A stretch of DNA of 64,000 nucleotides from Cercis canadensis (lineage: Eukaryota > Streptophyta > Magnoliopsida > Fabales > Fabaceae): contig QAOA01003577.1 of the NCBI GenBank assembly GCA_003255065.1, positions 443,266 through 507,265 on the forward strand, given 5' to 3'. This document shows, one piece after another, positions 22,898-36,200 of the stretch. The notes beneath the pieces are model-generated. The model had not been told where the DNA came from, did no database searches, and was given only the letters and a program-made list of their open reading frames with translations. The position numbers and the translations under genes were made by a program. Numbering within the stretch: position 1 is the first letter of the stretch; each line of letters begins with the position of its first letter.

Positions 22898-25800
22898 TTT
22901 TTTATTATTTTTTGAAAATATATTCGTTAACATTATACATTTTTTTTGGAGAAATAATATGTAAATTCTACCCACTCCACCTTTTTTTCTTCTTGACAGC
23001 CGCACTATTCCAGGCCCACTAATCATATGCTACATAATGCGTTTAACGGGCTGAAAAGCTAGGCCCTCTCTTTTTCGGCTATGTATAACTATTGGGTTGG
23101 TAAAAGGATGGCCCATGCTTATAAACAACACTTCGTAAATGAAAATAAGGAATGTGGATGACTATTTTCCTTCTTGTCATCTTGATTACAGTCATTTCAA
23201 TTTTAAAAGAGAAATGATCTTTCAACACATGATATCATAAAGGTATAAAAATAAATTAATACTTAACGTATTTAATTAAATTTAGTTAGATTCAATTAAA
23301 TTAAAATTGTTGTCATGTGTACATATATTTTATACATATATACAAACTACAAATTTATAAATGTATAAATAACACTACTCATTCAAAAATATTTTTTTGG
23401 AATTTATTTTCAACTTAGCAGCTATATGCAAAAATGTTATAATTCAATCATTATATTAAATATGAAATCAACATAATTTTTTAATAAAATATAGTTAAAG
23501 TTATGGATGGTGGATGAGAATGATAAGTAATATACTATACTTAAAAATGTCAACACATAGAACAACATGAGAGTCATGTTAACCTATTTTTATTTATGTA
23601 CGTGAGTATGTCCAACGTACATATAGTTCACAATATTGTTATGGTATCTCTCTCTCAACAAATAATAAATGCATGAACTATTTTTATTAATTAATTTTTT
23701 AAGCTATATATAATTGATACAGTATAAATTTTATTAAATTAATATTTAAGATACACAAAAAAAATTAAATTATGTTATTTGTACTAATAAAATATACTTT
23801 AGAATCAAATAATGCAAAAAATATGAAAATGTGGCATCTCAAAAGTGTAGCATAAAATTGTCCCTTATCTAAATGTGTATATGCCCAAAAAAGAAACATA
23901 AAATATGATAAAAGAATTTTTTTTTTCTTTTCACATTGAAAAAAAAGAAAAAAAAAATTTCTTCTAAATTTTTATATGATTCACTTTCTATAATGAAGAG
24001 GAATATACCACTCCATATGGTATATGAGCTTAGATTCGGTTGTGGTTGCTAACAAAGCGCACGGGAAGGCCATGCAGCTGTTCAAAACTAACAACGGAAA
24101 CCAACGAGTTGGTCAAAGTTAATCCTTCCCACATATATCTGTGAATCAAGCATGATGAGCCACAATTTTCCCTTATCACAGAATTTATTGTTGATCCAAT
24201 GGCTAGTTTTGCCCTCGTCACTCTCAGTTTTCGCAACTAACTGGCTGCCATCTCAATGCCTATACGTCCGCACGCTTCTCTGCACAAGGTGCTTGTCTTT
24301 CTCCCCTTATCTTCATCATCATTATTGCTTCAGACTCTGATAAGATCGTTAACTTAGTTTCGTCTTCTGGGCTTTCTTACAATCTCTTGTTTCCTCTCTT
24401 CTCTGCTCGTTAGCGCTTCATTATTTACATGCAATGTACTGTGTGTTCGATCATTTTCTGTATTTCTAATGAACCCATGCTGCGATTGCTTTGATTTTCG
24501 ATTCCTTGTCCCACGTATTGCGTACAGGAATGGCATTTGGGTACAAATCGTTCAGTGAAATGAGCCAATCTCTCTGACCAAGTGGTAAGAAATCCTTAGA
24601 AATTTTGCAGATTTTTGTGCTACTTTATGGGTAATATGACTAGTTGGCCGCGTTAATTGGTGATTGCATATAAAAGCGTGCGCGTCCTTGTTGATTCTTG
24701 ATATTGTGCATGGGTTATAATACTTTTGGAGCTTTAGTTTGTGTGTCAAATCCTCATGCAGTTGGCAATAAAATGGAAAAAAAAAAAAAAAAAAATCTTC
24801 TTCCACTTTAACAAAGGGGAAGGATGGGCTGAGTGGATCGAAGCCTGCAGGTGTGCACGTGTATTTGAGTCTATGACGTGATTTGCTTGTAGAAAAGTAA
24901 CAAGAAAACTTGTTGGATTATTAAATGTCATAATAGTTTTAAGGGCAGTTTTCCTATATGAAATCATGTTATATTGTTAGCTATCTCACGTTGGAAAGCT
25001 GAGATCTCTTACTACAGAAAGTGTGAAGAGGTTAAACTATAGTAAGGATGAGAAACTTGAATCATGGTGCAGTGACTGGTAAAAACCTTGAATTCTGTTT
25101 TTCCCTTAGTGCAATGTTATATTTGGAGGAATCTAATGCCAGACTATTTTCCCCTTAGTGTTTATATCCTTGAATAACACAAGTACCTCAACTTGTTGTT
25201 TTCTTGCATCGAGTGTGTGAGACGATTCTTGTTATAATGCCTTTATAGGAGGAGGAAAAAATTTATGAAATGACAGGTATTGTGCAAACAATGGTTGATG
25301 CACCTTAAAGGATTTTCCTTCTTTCTTCATCGTCTTTTTCTTATTACTAACACTACTTAGCTAAAGGAGTTTTATCTGCTTGCTGAAAGCATAGCATATT
25401 CCATTAGACTACATTGTAGACAAATCTTATCTTTGACCCAAAGTCGGATAGCTTGTTCTTGGATCTTGGTCATTTGTGGAACTCTCCAAATTTGTTATTA
25501 GTGAGATAGGTTGAGGTTGGGAAATGATTCTAGTATGGTAAAAAAATCACACTTTTAGTTCACGGTTGATAGAGTACTTGGTGCAAGTGAAAATATTTAT
25601 CGGACGGGAAAAAAATTGCAACAAGGGTTGTTTTTTAGTGTCTAAAACAAAAATTTTACCCATTAGCTATTTAATTTGAAGATAACAGTAGTCCAAATTG
25701 ACATATTACATTTCTTGACTGAGTATTTCTCTTGCTTTACAGCCTAAATTTCCTGTAATGCTCCACCCTCCAGTTTGCACTTCCTTTTACTCTCCTCTAT

Positions 25801-26220
25801 ACTTTTCAAGATCCATAGTCCTAGGAATGCACAAGTTTCTTACTGAAGTATCAATTTCTGATGGTTAAATCACATATATCCCCTGTTCATTTTAATTATT
25901 GTAATATTCTCCAGAATCATCCATATGCACCACAACGGAGACAAGGTAGCCTTGAAGCTGAGTTTTGATATCTCAAAACACATCACCAGTACTCTTGCAC
26001 AAAGTTCATCAGGTGAAGATGTTATTCTTATGTATCCTTCTTATAGTTATAGAATGTTGGTCATTCTTGAGGAGTAGATTGCTTCTTATGAAATGTATAA
26101 TTGGGAAAATAAATTATTATGGAATTGGCACAAGTGTTGAAATTTTGCATTTGGAGAGGAAACTTCCTGAGAGAAAATTTTACAGGGAGAGAAATGAATA
26201 ATGATTGTCGATAAATAAGA

Positions 26221-26379
26221 TGTTAGTCTCATTGTTTTAGATATTCTAGGACTCTTGTAGTTAGAGTTTTAGTTACATAATAGTTGTAGGGTTTTACGTG
26301 TATTTGTATTACACTCAAATGCTGCCTATTTAAGCATCCTTTGTACAGCTGTAATACATACAGTTTTTCCCTTTCTACA
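26221..26379 (+). mobile_element. Possible short LTR (solo or TRIM-like)
   Basis: The 159-base stretch starts TGTTAGTCTC and ends TTTCTACA, has a TATTTAAGC TATA-like motif, then TGTACAGCTG and AATACATACA. This order is typical of Copia-type LTRs. I see no matching second LTR and no clear 5-bp target duplication, so this is tentative. It lies in the inferred leader intron of the Sec14-like gene. Confidence 0.35.
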
Positions 26380-26848
26380 GATTGTTTAACCACACTTTGA
26401 ATAATGTAAATGTCCTTATTGGCAAACTTATCTGTTTTGCAAGTTTTCAAGTTGCTTGTTTAGGATATTTTCTACCTTTTAGCATTTAGTTTATCTCATT
26501 GAGAAAAGAAGTGCTTCTTTTTCAGCTACCAAATTTACAATGTGACCATTGTTACATGAAATCTATGTATACTGCTCTACTTGAATTATGTGATGTAAAC
26601 TTCTGGCTTCGTTTTCTGTACTTCAATTTTTTTGTTGCTTGAAACTATCTTCAGTGATGGAATATTCTTCTTTGCTCGACTCAAGTAAAATTTATTTTTA
26701 TCCCCTTTACAATTCACTTTTCAATACATTAAGAAGGCACAGATGCAAACTTAAATCTTGCTCTTGTTTTTCTTTTCTTTATAAAAGTAAGGCTTTTTGT
26801 TGGTCTTTTGTATTTCAGGCTGTTTTAGCTTGATACTGATTTGAAAAG

Positions 26849-29800
26849 ATGTCATCCATGAAACTGAAAGGAGGTGCAACTGAAAAAAAAAATTCTACTG
26901 TAGAGCAGCAGGCCAAGGTACTTGACATTAATATGGCTCTTTTAATGAACATAAAGTGAGAAAATTGACTCTGACCAGATATATGTGCTGTCTTGAAGAT
27001 ATTCTACTGTGAAAAAGCCTTCAGTTATTATATGTATATATTAGGAAATTAATTTATTCCACCTGCTAAATGACAATGGCTATAAAATTCAAAATAAGGG
27101 TAATTGATTCCCGTTCTATTATAATTTATGTTAACAAATCACTAGGAACTACTTTGTGGCTAAAAGGTTCTTCACAGGTAGATATAACATTTTGTGAAGG
27201 TGTTATTGTAGCAGGTAAATTGATTGGTTTTATTTCTTTTCTCAGATTGGTGAAATTAGAAACATCATTGGTCCAATTGCTGATAAGTTCCCAGCTCTGT
27301 TTTCGGATGCATCAATACTAAGGTTCCTCAAAGCACGAAACTGGAGTACAAAGAAGGCTGCGAAGATGTTGAAAGATACCTTAAAATGGATGCTGGAATT
27401 CAAGCCGGAGAAGATTCGTTGGGTATACATTACATCTCATAAGTTGTATCTCTCTTTTTTCAAATGACTATCAATCTTGTATCAATCTTGGAAAGTATAC
27501 AAATTGGGTAAATATCCTAGCTTTCTAAAATTGCTCAAATGCAATGAAAGACGTACATAACCAAAGAATATGAAGGAGTCAGCTTTAGCTTGACAAATAT
27601 GTTACTAGGACACATCAGATCTTATCTTGTTGAGCTGCTGCTTGTTGTTTGTTTTGTTTACCCAATTACAATGGACTCCTCAAATGGTTGTAAAAGTTTA
27701 AATTGTGATTAGTAACATGCTTTTACTAGACAAGTGCAACTAAAAAGACAATTTTGTTCATTTTCTTTTTATAATTAGGAAGATGTAGCTCATGAAGCTG
27801 AGACAGGAAAGTTATACATAGCTAATTACTTGGACAAGCAAGGGAGGACTGTTCTTGTCATGAGACCTGCTGCCCAGGTAATCTAAATAGCTTGATGAAA
27901 ATTGAAAAAATTAAATTGCCATGTTTGTTGTGGTTTTACTGACCCTTTTTCTCTTATGTCATTGTTAACATAATTGAAATTTCATTTCTTTGATGAACAC
28001 CTTGTTCATCCATGTCAGAACACAAACTCAGCAACTGGACAAATTAAGTACCTGGTTTACTGTATGGAAAATGCCATATTGAATCTAACTTCAAACCAGG
28101 AACAGATGGTTTGGCTTGTTGATTTTAGAAGGTGGAACGCATCATGCATATCGTTAAAGATCACTCGGGATACTGCTAACATTCTGCAGAATCATTACCC
28201 TGAAAGGCTGGGACTTGCTATCCTATACAATCCACCGAAAGTTTTTGAGTCCTTTTGGACGGTATGTTATCATAACATCTCCTTTTCCTTCTTATCATCT
28301 CCTATCTCTTTTTCCTTTCGTTTTGCGTCTTATAAGACAGGATCTATATGCATAGTAAAACTGTATAGTTGATTCTTGTATGACAATTATTTGGAATGGG
28401 AAAAGGTTAGCATCAATTGGTTAGCTATCTTGTAAGATCTGCATTGTGGTTACTGCTGAAAGTTTTTTAAATATTAGATTAAAAAGGGTTTTTCATGTAT
28501 TAGAATGGAAGAAAGATAGAACAAAAAAATTGTGATTGATGTAGGATTTCATATGAATACCTATGTATACGTATCATGTAACTCTTGTGCAGTTGGAGGA
28601 TGCTTATAGTTTCGTTTTTGCTTCCTCTGTACTGTATGATAAAATTTGAAAGAATCTTATCCCAACTTCAGTAAATTTTGGATTAGTTTCGAGTGCAAGA
28701 AGTTTGAGAATCATTAAGTTATTAACAGGTTAGAAGTGAGTCCTGTCATATATTAGTTTAGTTGATACATAAATAATGTCATAGTCAGAAACTATGAGAT
28801 CAATATTTTTTTTTTTAATTTTAAGTTTTGCCAGTGGGCAGATAAAAGATGTTAACCTTTTGTGACCGGCTGAATTTCTTTATATTGAGCAAAGAAATAT
28901 TTTGGCAACTGACAACAGTAAAATGTAAACTGAATTCCTAGTAAGGATTCATTACATTTGCTTGGTTTCTGATATGAGGCAGGGCCATTACTTAGTTTTG
29001 GCTTTGATTTGTTGCATACTTGCATTAAGGGGTGCCTCTTAATGATCTCACCCATAATTGAATTGCAAAGGATGAAGTGGTTGCCAACTTGATATAGTTT
29101 ACAGCTTCAGCACTAGGACTAATCTGTATTGATGGTCCCTTTCCCTTGTTGGGTTAGTCTAAGATTAATGGCAGACGCTACAGCACCATAATTTTATGTG
29201 GAACCCAACATTTTCAGATGGTTTTAGGGTATTATGCTGCTTTTATCTCTTCTTGATATGATATGGGTGGTTGTAGGCCTTCTTGACATTCTCTCTAGTT
29301 GACTTTTTTTTTAATATTTTTTTTTTGAATGAGAGTGATCATGGAGTAAAGAAGAGAGTCAGCAGACTCAGGTTCCCAAAATTCTATGTATAATGTTTTA
29401 AATATAATATTCAGCTTCTGTAAATTGTCCGTGTAAGTGAATCTTAAAATCTAAACATCTTTCATAAATAAGCAAGTTATGTTAAATTCATTCCCTAAAT
29501 CTACACATATTTATACTTCGAGAACCATCACCATTGTGTTTCAGTGTTCATTTAATGCTTACAGGGGAGAGTTTCTTTCCTCAATTTCTGCTACTTTTGG
29601 TGACCACCAATGACCTGGTGGCTAATCACTTAAACTCCCTTTCCAATGCTCAAAGAGTGAACAGAGTTTGTGTGTTTTTGTGCTTTTGTTAGTGTGTCCA
29701 CAAGAATCTGAAGTATTTTGCATTAGAACACACTAGAAAACGGCATGAACTGAATTGAGATTAAAACTGGACTGTACACACACATCTACATATTTGTACT

Positions 29801-30411
29801 GGGATCTGACACGAAAAATGAAAGATCTACAAAAGAGTTTCTCAGAAAGGTAGCTTTGCAATAAAGCAGAGCTTGAGAAGTTTTGTCCTCTTCCTTTCCT
29901 TTTTCTTTCAATTTTTTGTTCTTGGTAATTTCTTTATGCAATTTGGTATTGTAGGTTATCAGTGCATTTCGTGTTTCACATGTTTGCTTGTTATTTGGCA
30001 CAGATGGTGAAACCATTTCTTGAACCCAAGACTTTCAAAAAAGTGAAGTTTGTTTACCCTGACAACCCGAAGAGCCACATGATAATGGAAGAGGTTTTTG
30101 ACTTGGACAACCTGGAACCCTTCTTTGGTGGGAGAAATGCGTTAGGATTCAACTATAAAGTTTATGCTCAAAAAATGAGAGACGATGATAAGAAGATGTC
30201 GGACTTTATTGGTTCTGGTTGTTCATCACCAAGTTACCTACAGTCAGTTCTCTCTGAATCACAGCATTTAGAGTCTGAAAATTGTTCCGAAGAAGAATCA
30301 TCTAGTGATGAAGCTGTTTGTGCAAACTTGGAGGAAGGTGATGAGAGTATACAAGACAATGCACCTTGCTCCCACACGGAGGGTAAGGTAGATGGACGAA
30401 GAGAGGCATAG
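26849..30411 (+). CDS. Sec14-like phosphatidylinositol-transfer (CRAL-TRIO) protein
   Basis: Five coding exons, 26849-26917, 27246-27422, 27779-27877, 28019-28261 and 30004-30411, encode 331 residues. A CRAL-TRIO N-terminal helical part lies at about residues 30-80 (ASILRFLKARNWSTKKAAKM). The lipid-binding CRAL-TRIO domain follows at about 85-240, with GRTVLVMRPAAQ, MVWLVDFRRWN and the family hallmark NHYPERLGLAILYNPP followed by FESFWTMVKPFL. The C-terminal 80 residues are acidic and serine-rich (NCSEEESSSDEAV) and look disordered. Sec14 proteins bind and exchange phosphatidylinositol and phosphatidylcholine at membranes and support phosphoinositide signalling; the ligand here is not known. 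The fourth intron is 1742 bases. There is no GOLD or nodulin tail, so this is the short Sec14 type. Confidence 0.94.
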
Positions 30412-33095
30412 ATAGGTAAACCAGAAGAGCATTGGTAACATCCATAAGTTGCACCTTACACAAATGGTAACATGGGTTAAAACTTTCAACCTATATGTTT
30501 GTGGTCTGAAAGTTATTTCTGCACTCTTACTCTCTAACAATCCACCACATAAGCGGCAGCAGCAGATGTCTAGGTCTATGTTATATGGTTCCCTTGCGCC
30601 TTAAATGCCAAGTTGACTGAAGAAGTGTAAGAAATTTTGAGTTGGCTCTTCTAGCATGAAAACTTACTAGCATTCAGAAAATAGAAACTTCAAATTTCTT
30701 TACTTTCTTTCACCCCTCTCTCCCTCTCTCTTTGTAGATGCTAAAGCTTGCTCCTTCGGATTATGAATATTGAAAGAAGGAAAAGACCTTCCTCTTTATC
30801 CATTAGTTAATAGGTAACGAGGTATCACGTGTACTGTAGAACTGATTTGATGGAATCAGCATATTAAGACACAGCCTGTGATCCGAGTCTGAGGCACTGT
30901 TGCCTTTACAAGTAGACTAGTAGTGAAGTACATCCGACGTGGCTTTAACAAGAGCATCCACCTAATTGGTAGGACAGGATTCTAACGCAAATTACCATCA
31001 ATTGCTCTCATGAACCAAAACAAAGAAAAAGGTCATTAATCAAATTCATCCTATATCTGAGTCTAACTGGCAAAGCATAGTATACTACATAAAAGTGAAT
31101 TCTTTAGCTCTGTGAGGGCCGGTTAGACATGTGGTTAGCATTTACAAGAGCTTGTTGTCTAAGAAAATTAAGAAAAATCGCTTTTCAATTACTAGTAAGT
31201 ACTCTTTGAATCGTTAATATCTTAAAACATTACCTCCTTTTTCTATGGGCGGAGATAGAGACATCTAACAATTGATAGCATTTCTATTTTAAAGAGGTAA
31301 CATTTTTATGGTTGAGTACTTGCAGGCTTTCAATTTCATTAAAAATGGTGGGTGAAATTAATGGAATAAAATAGATTAATTCTATTGTGTAACCAATAAT
31401 AATAATAATAGACATTAAATTTTAAGCACAAAGTTTGTGGGTTAACACTATTATTTGTTTCAAACATGCTGTCCTCTCGCATTAAGTTGACATTTTTCTG
31501 GTATATGCTTGCTGAATTAAATTTCAACCGCATATTAACACATTTTATCAGTAATTAGAGGAATCAAGACTTCAAGAGGGTACACAAGTTAAACACTACT
31601 AGAGGAATTTTCTAATAACTTGTGCAGAAAAATGGATTCGATTTAATTTTACAAGATAGAGATATGAAAGAGTACGGGCACTAGCTTACTATGTCATTAA
31701 CATAGAATCATACAATCAAATCATCCTCCCTTATTTTACCAAAAATTTAATTCCTTGCTTATCACTAAGTTAGTTGCATTTTGAGATTTCTAATAATCTT
31801 TTAATCTTATCTTTATCTTGATTTATTGAGTTATATTTCAATCAAATGTTATGATGAATGCACATGGAAAAGTAACGTTGTTCTTTCCGCTAAGTAAGAA
31901 TAAAAAACAAGTGGTTTCACATTTTTAATGAAAATAGTACAACAACGTATGTATCTATTCCAAAATTCTTTTATACTATTAGTATATTAAAATTAAATTT
32001 TTATATAAATTTATGAAATTAAATTATCTATCAAAATCAATTATAAATATGCATATAAAGAAAATCAACATCAACTTCAATACTTTTGTTTCTTAAATCC
32101 TTATCATTCTTACCACTTACTTAATAACTAAGAATTAACAAAGAGTGGTCAGCAGAAAGAAAGAGTCAAAATAGGGAATTAATTTAAGGGATTCCCATAA
32201 AATGAGTATGTTTGCCTCCTTCAACACCAGCCTGGGAAGAACCAAAGCTGACAAGATAACATGAAACATGTTCTAAGGCACAAATGTAAAAATATTGAAA
32301 TGTCAAGAAACTGGAGGAAGTAATGATCATCACCAACATTCATCTTCACTCACCCTTTTTTTTATTCTATTCTTTTGCCGATTATTATATTCATAGTCGC
32401 TCTGATTCTTTTCTTGACACCAAAATTTAATGAAAAGGTTATTACTCTGATTTTTATAAATTGTGTAATAATCAAAATTTAAAATTAAATAGTTATCAAT
32501 TAAACTCAGAAATGCAGCAGCATATTTGCATGTAAAGATATATTATGAAGCATTAATTGGATGTGGTGTGGTAATGAGCATGGGTATGCCTAATAGAAGA
32601 GGTTCCCCACTCTCTAATTAATATCACATAACAGGAAAGAATGTGACAGAGTCAAAGATTTCTTTGTAGAAACTAGAAAGTAATGAGAAAAATTTTAAAA
32701 ATATATATATTAATAACTTTCTCCTTTCTCCTTACAACAACACCTTTCTCTTTCTCTCTCTCCTTTTCTGCCGCCCCAGTCTTTCTGTCAAACGATCAAA
32801 TACCATAATCACACAAATACAGCTCCTCGTAGCTCTTGTTGATAATGGTAATGCTGAGCCCCACAAAGTAAGAAACAAGAAAGATAAAAAGCAGAGGATT
32901 CCCATTACCTTTTCCCTTTTGTTTCCTCAATCCTACCTGTTGATTCATTTCTCTCCAGAATTTCCTCTCTCCTTCTCTCTCTTCTGGGTTGATCACACTG
33001 TAATCGACCCATCAGTTTTTGCGAGCTTCTCGTTTTTCCGGTATTCGATTGATCATTCTGGTTTCCACGGAATTCCTTTTAATTCAATTATTGAG
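30412..33095. other. Spacer between the Sec14-like and acidic membrane protein genes
   Basis: The first several hundred bases are probably the Sec14-like 3' untranslated region. From 31000 to 32650 the DNA is AT-rich without a gene. From about 32700 CT-rich sequence (CTCCTTTCTCC, TTTCTCTCTCTCC) marks the likely core promoter and leader of the gene starting at 33263. A leader exon seems to end at 33095. Confidence 0.5.
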
Positions 33096-33227
33096 GTAAC
33101 TTTATGCTTAAATTGTTTCTGAATTTCCTAACTTTGATAATTTGGCTTTGGTATTTTCTGGGGAACTGTTTTTCATGATCTGATATGAGCACACATTGGT
33201 TTGTTTCTGTTTGATTAATGAAAACAG
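33096..33227 (+). other. Leader intron of the acidic membrane protein gene
   Basis: TTGAG|GTAACT at 33095/33096 and AAAACAG| at 33227 make a 132-base GT-AG intron just before the start codon. It removes an in-frame ATG at 33218 that would otherwise add 15 residues not seen in relatives. Confidence 0.55.
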
Positions 33228-33262
33228 GTTTTGATTGGGGGAGGACTTGTAAAGAGAGGGAG

Positions 33263-36200
33263 ATGGGATCAGCGTTGGAATTTGGAATCCATATAAGGAA
33301 ACTGCTGATCATGGCCACCCGAGCATGTTACAGATCAGTTTGTAATCATCCGTTCCTTGTGGGTTTCTTGTGTTTTTTAATTATTCTGTACAGATCCTTT
33401 CCTTTTTTGTTTTCCATTTTGGTTTCTGTATCCCCTGTTTTGGTTTGCACTGCTGTTTTGCTTGGGATCCTTTTGAGTTTTGGCCAACCCAACATACCCG
33501 AAGTTGAAAAAGAAGAGAAAGTTACTCATGGCATTTCATCCTTCCAAACCGGGTTTTCAGAGGGTGCCACTGTTATTGCTGAGAGAGATGAGGACTTTGT
33601 TGTTGAAAGGTATACAGAAAAGAGAAGTGCTATAGAAGAGAGGGGCATTGAAGAAGCAAGTTTTGGGGGAGATAAAGGTGACAGGGTTGAGGAAGGTGAT
33701 GGTTTGCTTTCTTATGCACCACTAATTGATGAACAGTCTCAGAAAATCCAACATGAGAACCACGTAAGTGAGGGAAAGGAGAGGGAATTCCCCAGTTTGG
33801 AGTTGGAAAAGAAGAGGGAAGTTCATCAGGAGAAACTGAAGGCAGAAGGTGTTTCAAGTGATGAGGAAGCTGATGAGGAACAATACGTCTTTGTTCAAAA
33901 AGTAAATGATGATATTCTTGATATTGGAGATGAAAAAACTTCAGAAGAGCCGGTTGATGCTTTTGAGGGAGATCACTTGGATTTTTCACCCAGTTCATCT
34001 TGGAAACAGGTGGAGAACAATGATGAAGAGGGGGACTCTTTGGAGTCAGGATCGGACCAGGCAGAGAGCTCCTCACCGGATGCTTCCATGGCTGACATCA
34101 TTCCAATGCTTGATGAACTCCACCCACTATTACTCACAGAAGCCCCACAGCCTGCTCATTTGTCACATGATGTTTCTGATGGTGCTTCTGAAAAGTCCCA
34201 AAAAAGCGAGGATGACAGTGTTGAATCAGATGAAGATGCTGAAAACCAGGGTGAAGTGGAAGAAGATGGTGCTGATGAACCTGATGATGAAGAGGAAGAA
34301 GAAACGGAGGGTGGCAAAGAGGATGACAGTAAATCTGCAATTAAGTGGACCGAGGACGACCAAAAGAATCTCTTGGATCTGGGAACTTTAGAGCTAGAAA
34401 GGAACCAGCGTTTGGAGAATCTCATTGCAAGGAGAAGGGCAAGGAAAAATTTGAGCATGATTACTGAGAAGAATCTAATAGACTTAGAAAGTACTGATCT
34501 TCCCCTAAATGTTGCACCAATTGCAACAACCAGACGCAACCCCTTTGAGCTACCCGATGATCCCTATGCTGCCATGGGATTACCACCCATTCCTGGATCA
34601 GCTCCATCTATTCTACAGCCTAGACGAAACCCTTTTGATATTCCTTACGACTCAAATGAAGAAAAACCTGATCTCAAGGGAGACACTTTTCAACAGGAGT
34701 TCACCATGCTTAATCAGAAGGATGCATTTTTCCGGAGGCATGAAAGTTTCAGCTGGGGACCATCAGTATTAGGGATAAACAGGCAAGAGAGGCATGATAT
34801 TAGTTGGAAACCTGTTTTTGTATCAGAACGGATGACATCAGAAGGTACAAGCTATTCCTCATTCCAAAGGCAATCAAGTGAAGTAAGTGATTCAAAGTTA
34901 AGTTCTGTTCCTGATACTGAATCTGTGAGTTCAATTGATCAGGATGATAGAAAGCTCAATGAAGAAGATTTGTCTCAAGAAACTGATTTGGTGTCAAACC
35001 TAGATCATGTTTCTGTTCATGTTGAACATGGTAGCCAATCTTCAGGAGAAATGGATTCTGTGGATATGATACAAGCAGAGGGGAGCAGTGTTGGCCATGA
35101 TGAAGTTGAAATTGTGTTGGGTGGGGTGGAAAATCCCTCCGAGACCGAATTCTGTTCTGAAACAGGAGAGGTTGTGATTAATGGGGAACTTAACACAGGT
35201 GAGATTGATTTGAGAACGTTACCAGTTGATGAGGAGAGCAGTGGAAGATCAAGCCGGTCTTCATTATCTGAAGTGATTGACATCATACCTGATGAGAAAT
35301 TGGAAAAATCAGCAAATTTTCAGGAAGGAGAGAATCATCTTCAGGAATCTAGAATTTCAACACAAGCTTCTGTTGAAGAGTCGGACTTCCACTTAGTGAG
35401 TGTTGGGGTGGAAGACCATCAACATAGGGAACCAGTTTATGATTCTAGCCCATCAGCTGCTGAAATGGTCATCAATTTTTCTTCTGTATCTTCTGATTCA
35501 TTAGCGAAGTTTTCTGAGAGGGATTACCCTCCGGTATCAGGAGAAATGACTTCTAATGTGACAGATAAAGAATCTGAAGTGCATGATCAGAGAGTTGAGG
35601 ATAATGCTTCTGGTCATGAAGAAATGCCAGCAGCTTCCTCCCAAGTACCTACGGAAGTAAAAAATGACTTAAGGTCTAGGGACTCTAATGGTGTAAATCA
35701 ACATGATGTTACTGCAGTTGAATTGTCTGTGGATGGCCAGAGTTATATAGATCAAAATGGATCTAAAGCTCCTGAGTCTCTGGTTGTCTCTGATTCCATT
35801 GATTCAAGTTTGTCTTCCAATACTGGATCAGTAAAGGGTGTGACTAATGCAGGCTTTGTTCATGAACAGGATCAAGCTGATTATGTACATGCCGACTGTG
35901 AAATTCTTCTTAAAGAGAACTTTGATTCTCCAGCTTCTGACTATCACATGGCTTCTGAAAATTCACATTCATCAGATAATGAATATGTGGAGGAAGTTGA
36001 AGCGCCTCATGGAGTGGATTTATCAGCTTTTGATGATGAGAATATATCTGAGAAAATTGAAAATGCAGATGAGAAGCTGGATTTGGTCGCTTCTGATGTC
36101 CAGCATATGCCTTCAAGTGACTCATCTATGTCTGCACCACAGGATTTACAATCTTCACTGGTAGCTGGGCAACCTTCATTAGCTCATCTCAATTTTCCTT

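Larger units (their letters stand above)
22375..26818. other. Spacer, divergent promoters and leader of the Sec14-like gene
   Basis: The left end is the MSBP-like promoter. The stretch 22597-22897 is MITE-like, and several GGCCCA/GGGCT motifs lie near 23005-23115. From 23200 to 24000 is AT-rich with no gene. From about 24250 the plus strand looks like the leader of the Sec14-like gene: CT-rich sequence, then a strong donor AGTG|GTAAGA at 24585 and an acceptor TTTCAG at 26818, implying a leader intron of about 2.2 kb. That leader model is inferred. Confidence 0.4.

Noticed and set aside
33218-33262. Upstream in-frame ATG that would add 15 residues to the acidic membrane protein
   Set aside because: The ATG lies in a probable leader intron with acceptor at 33227, and relatives start near MGSALEF.
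33630-35286. Several long frames on both strands inside the acidic protein gene
   Set aside because: They are shadows of a 3.2-kb exon with strongly biased codons (GAA, GAT, TCA).
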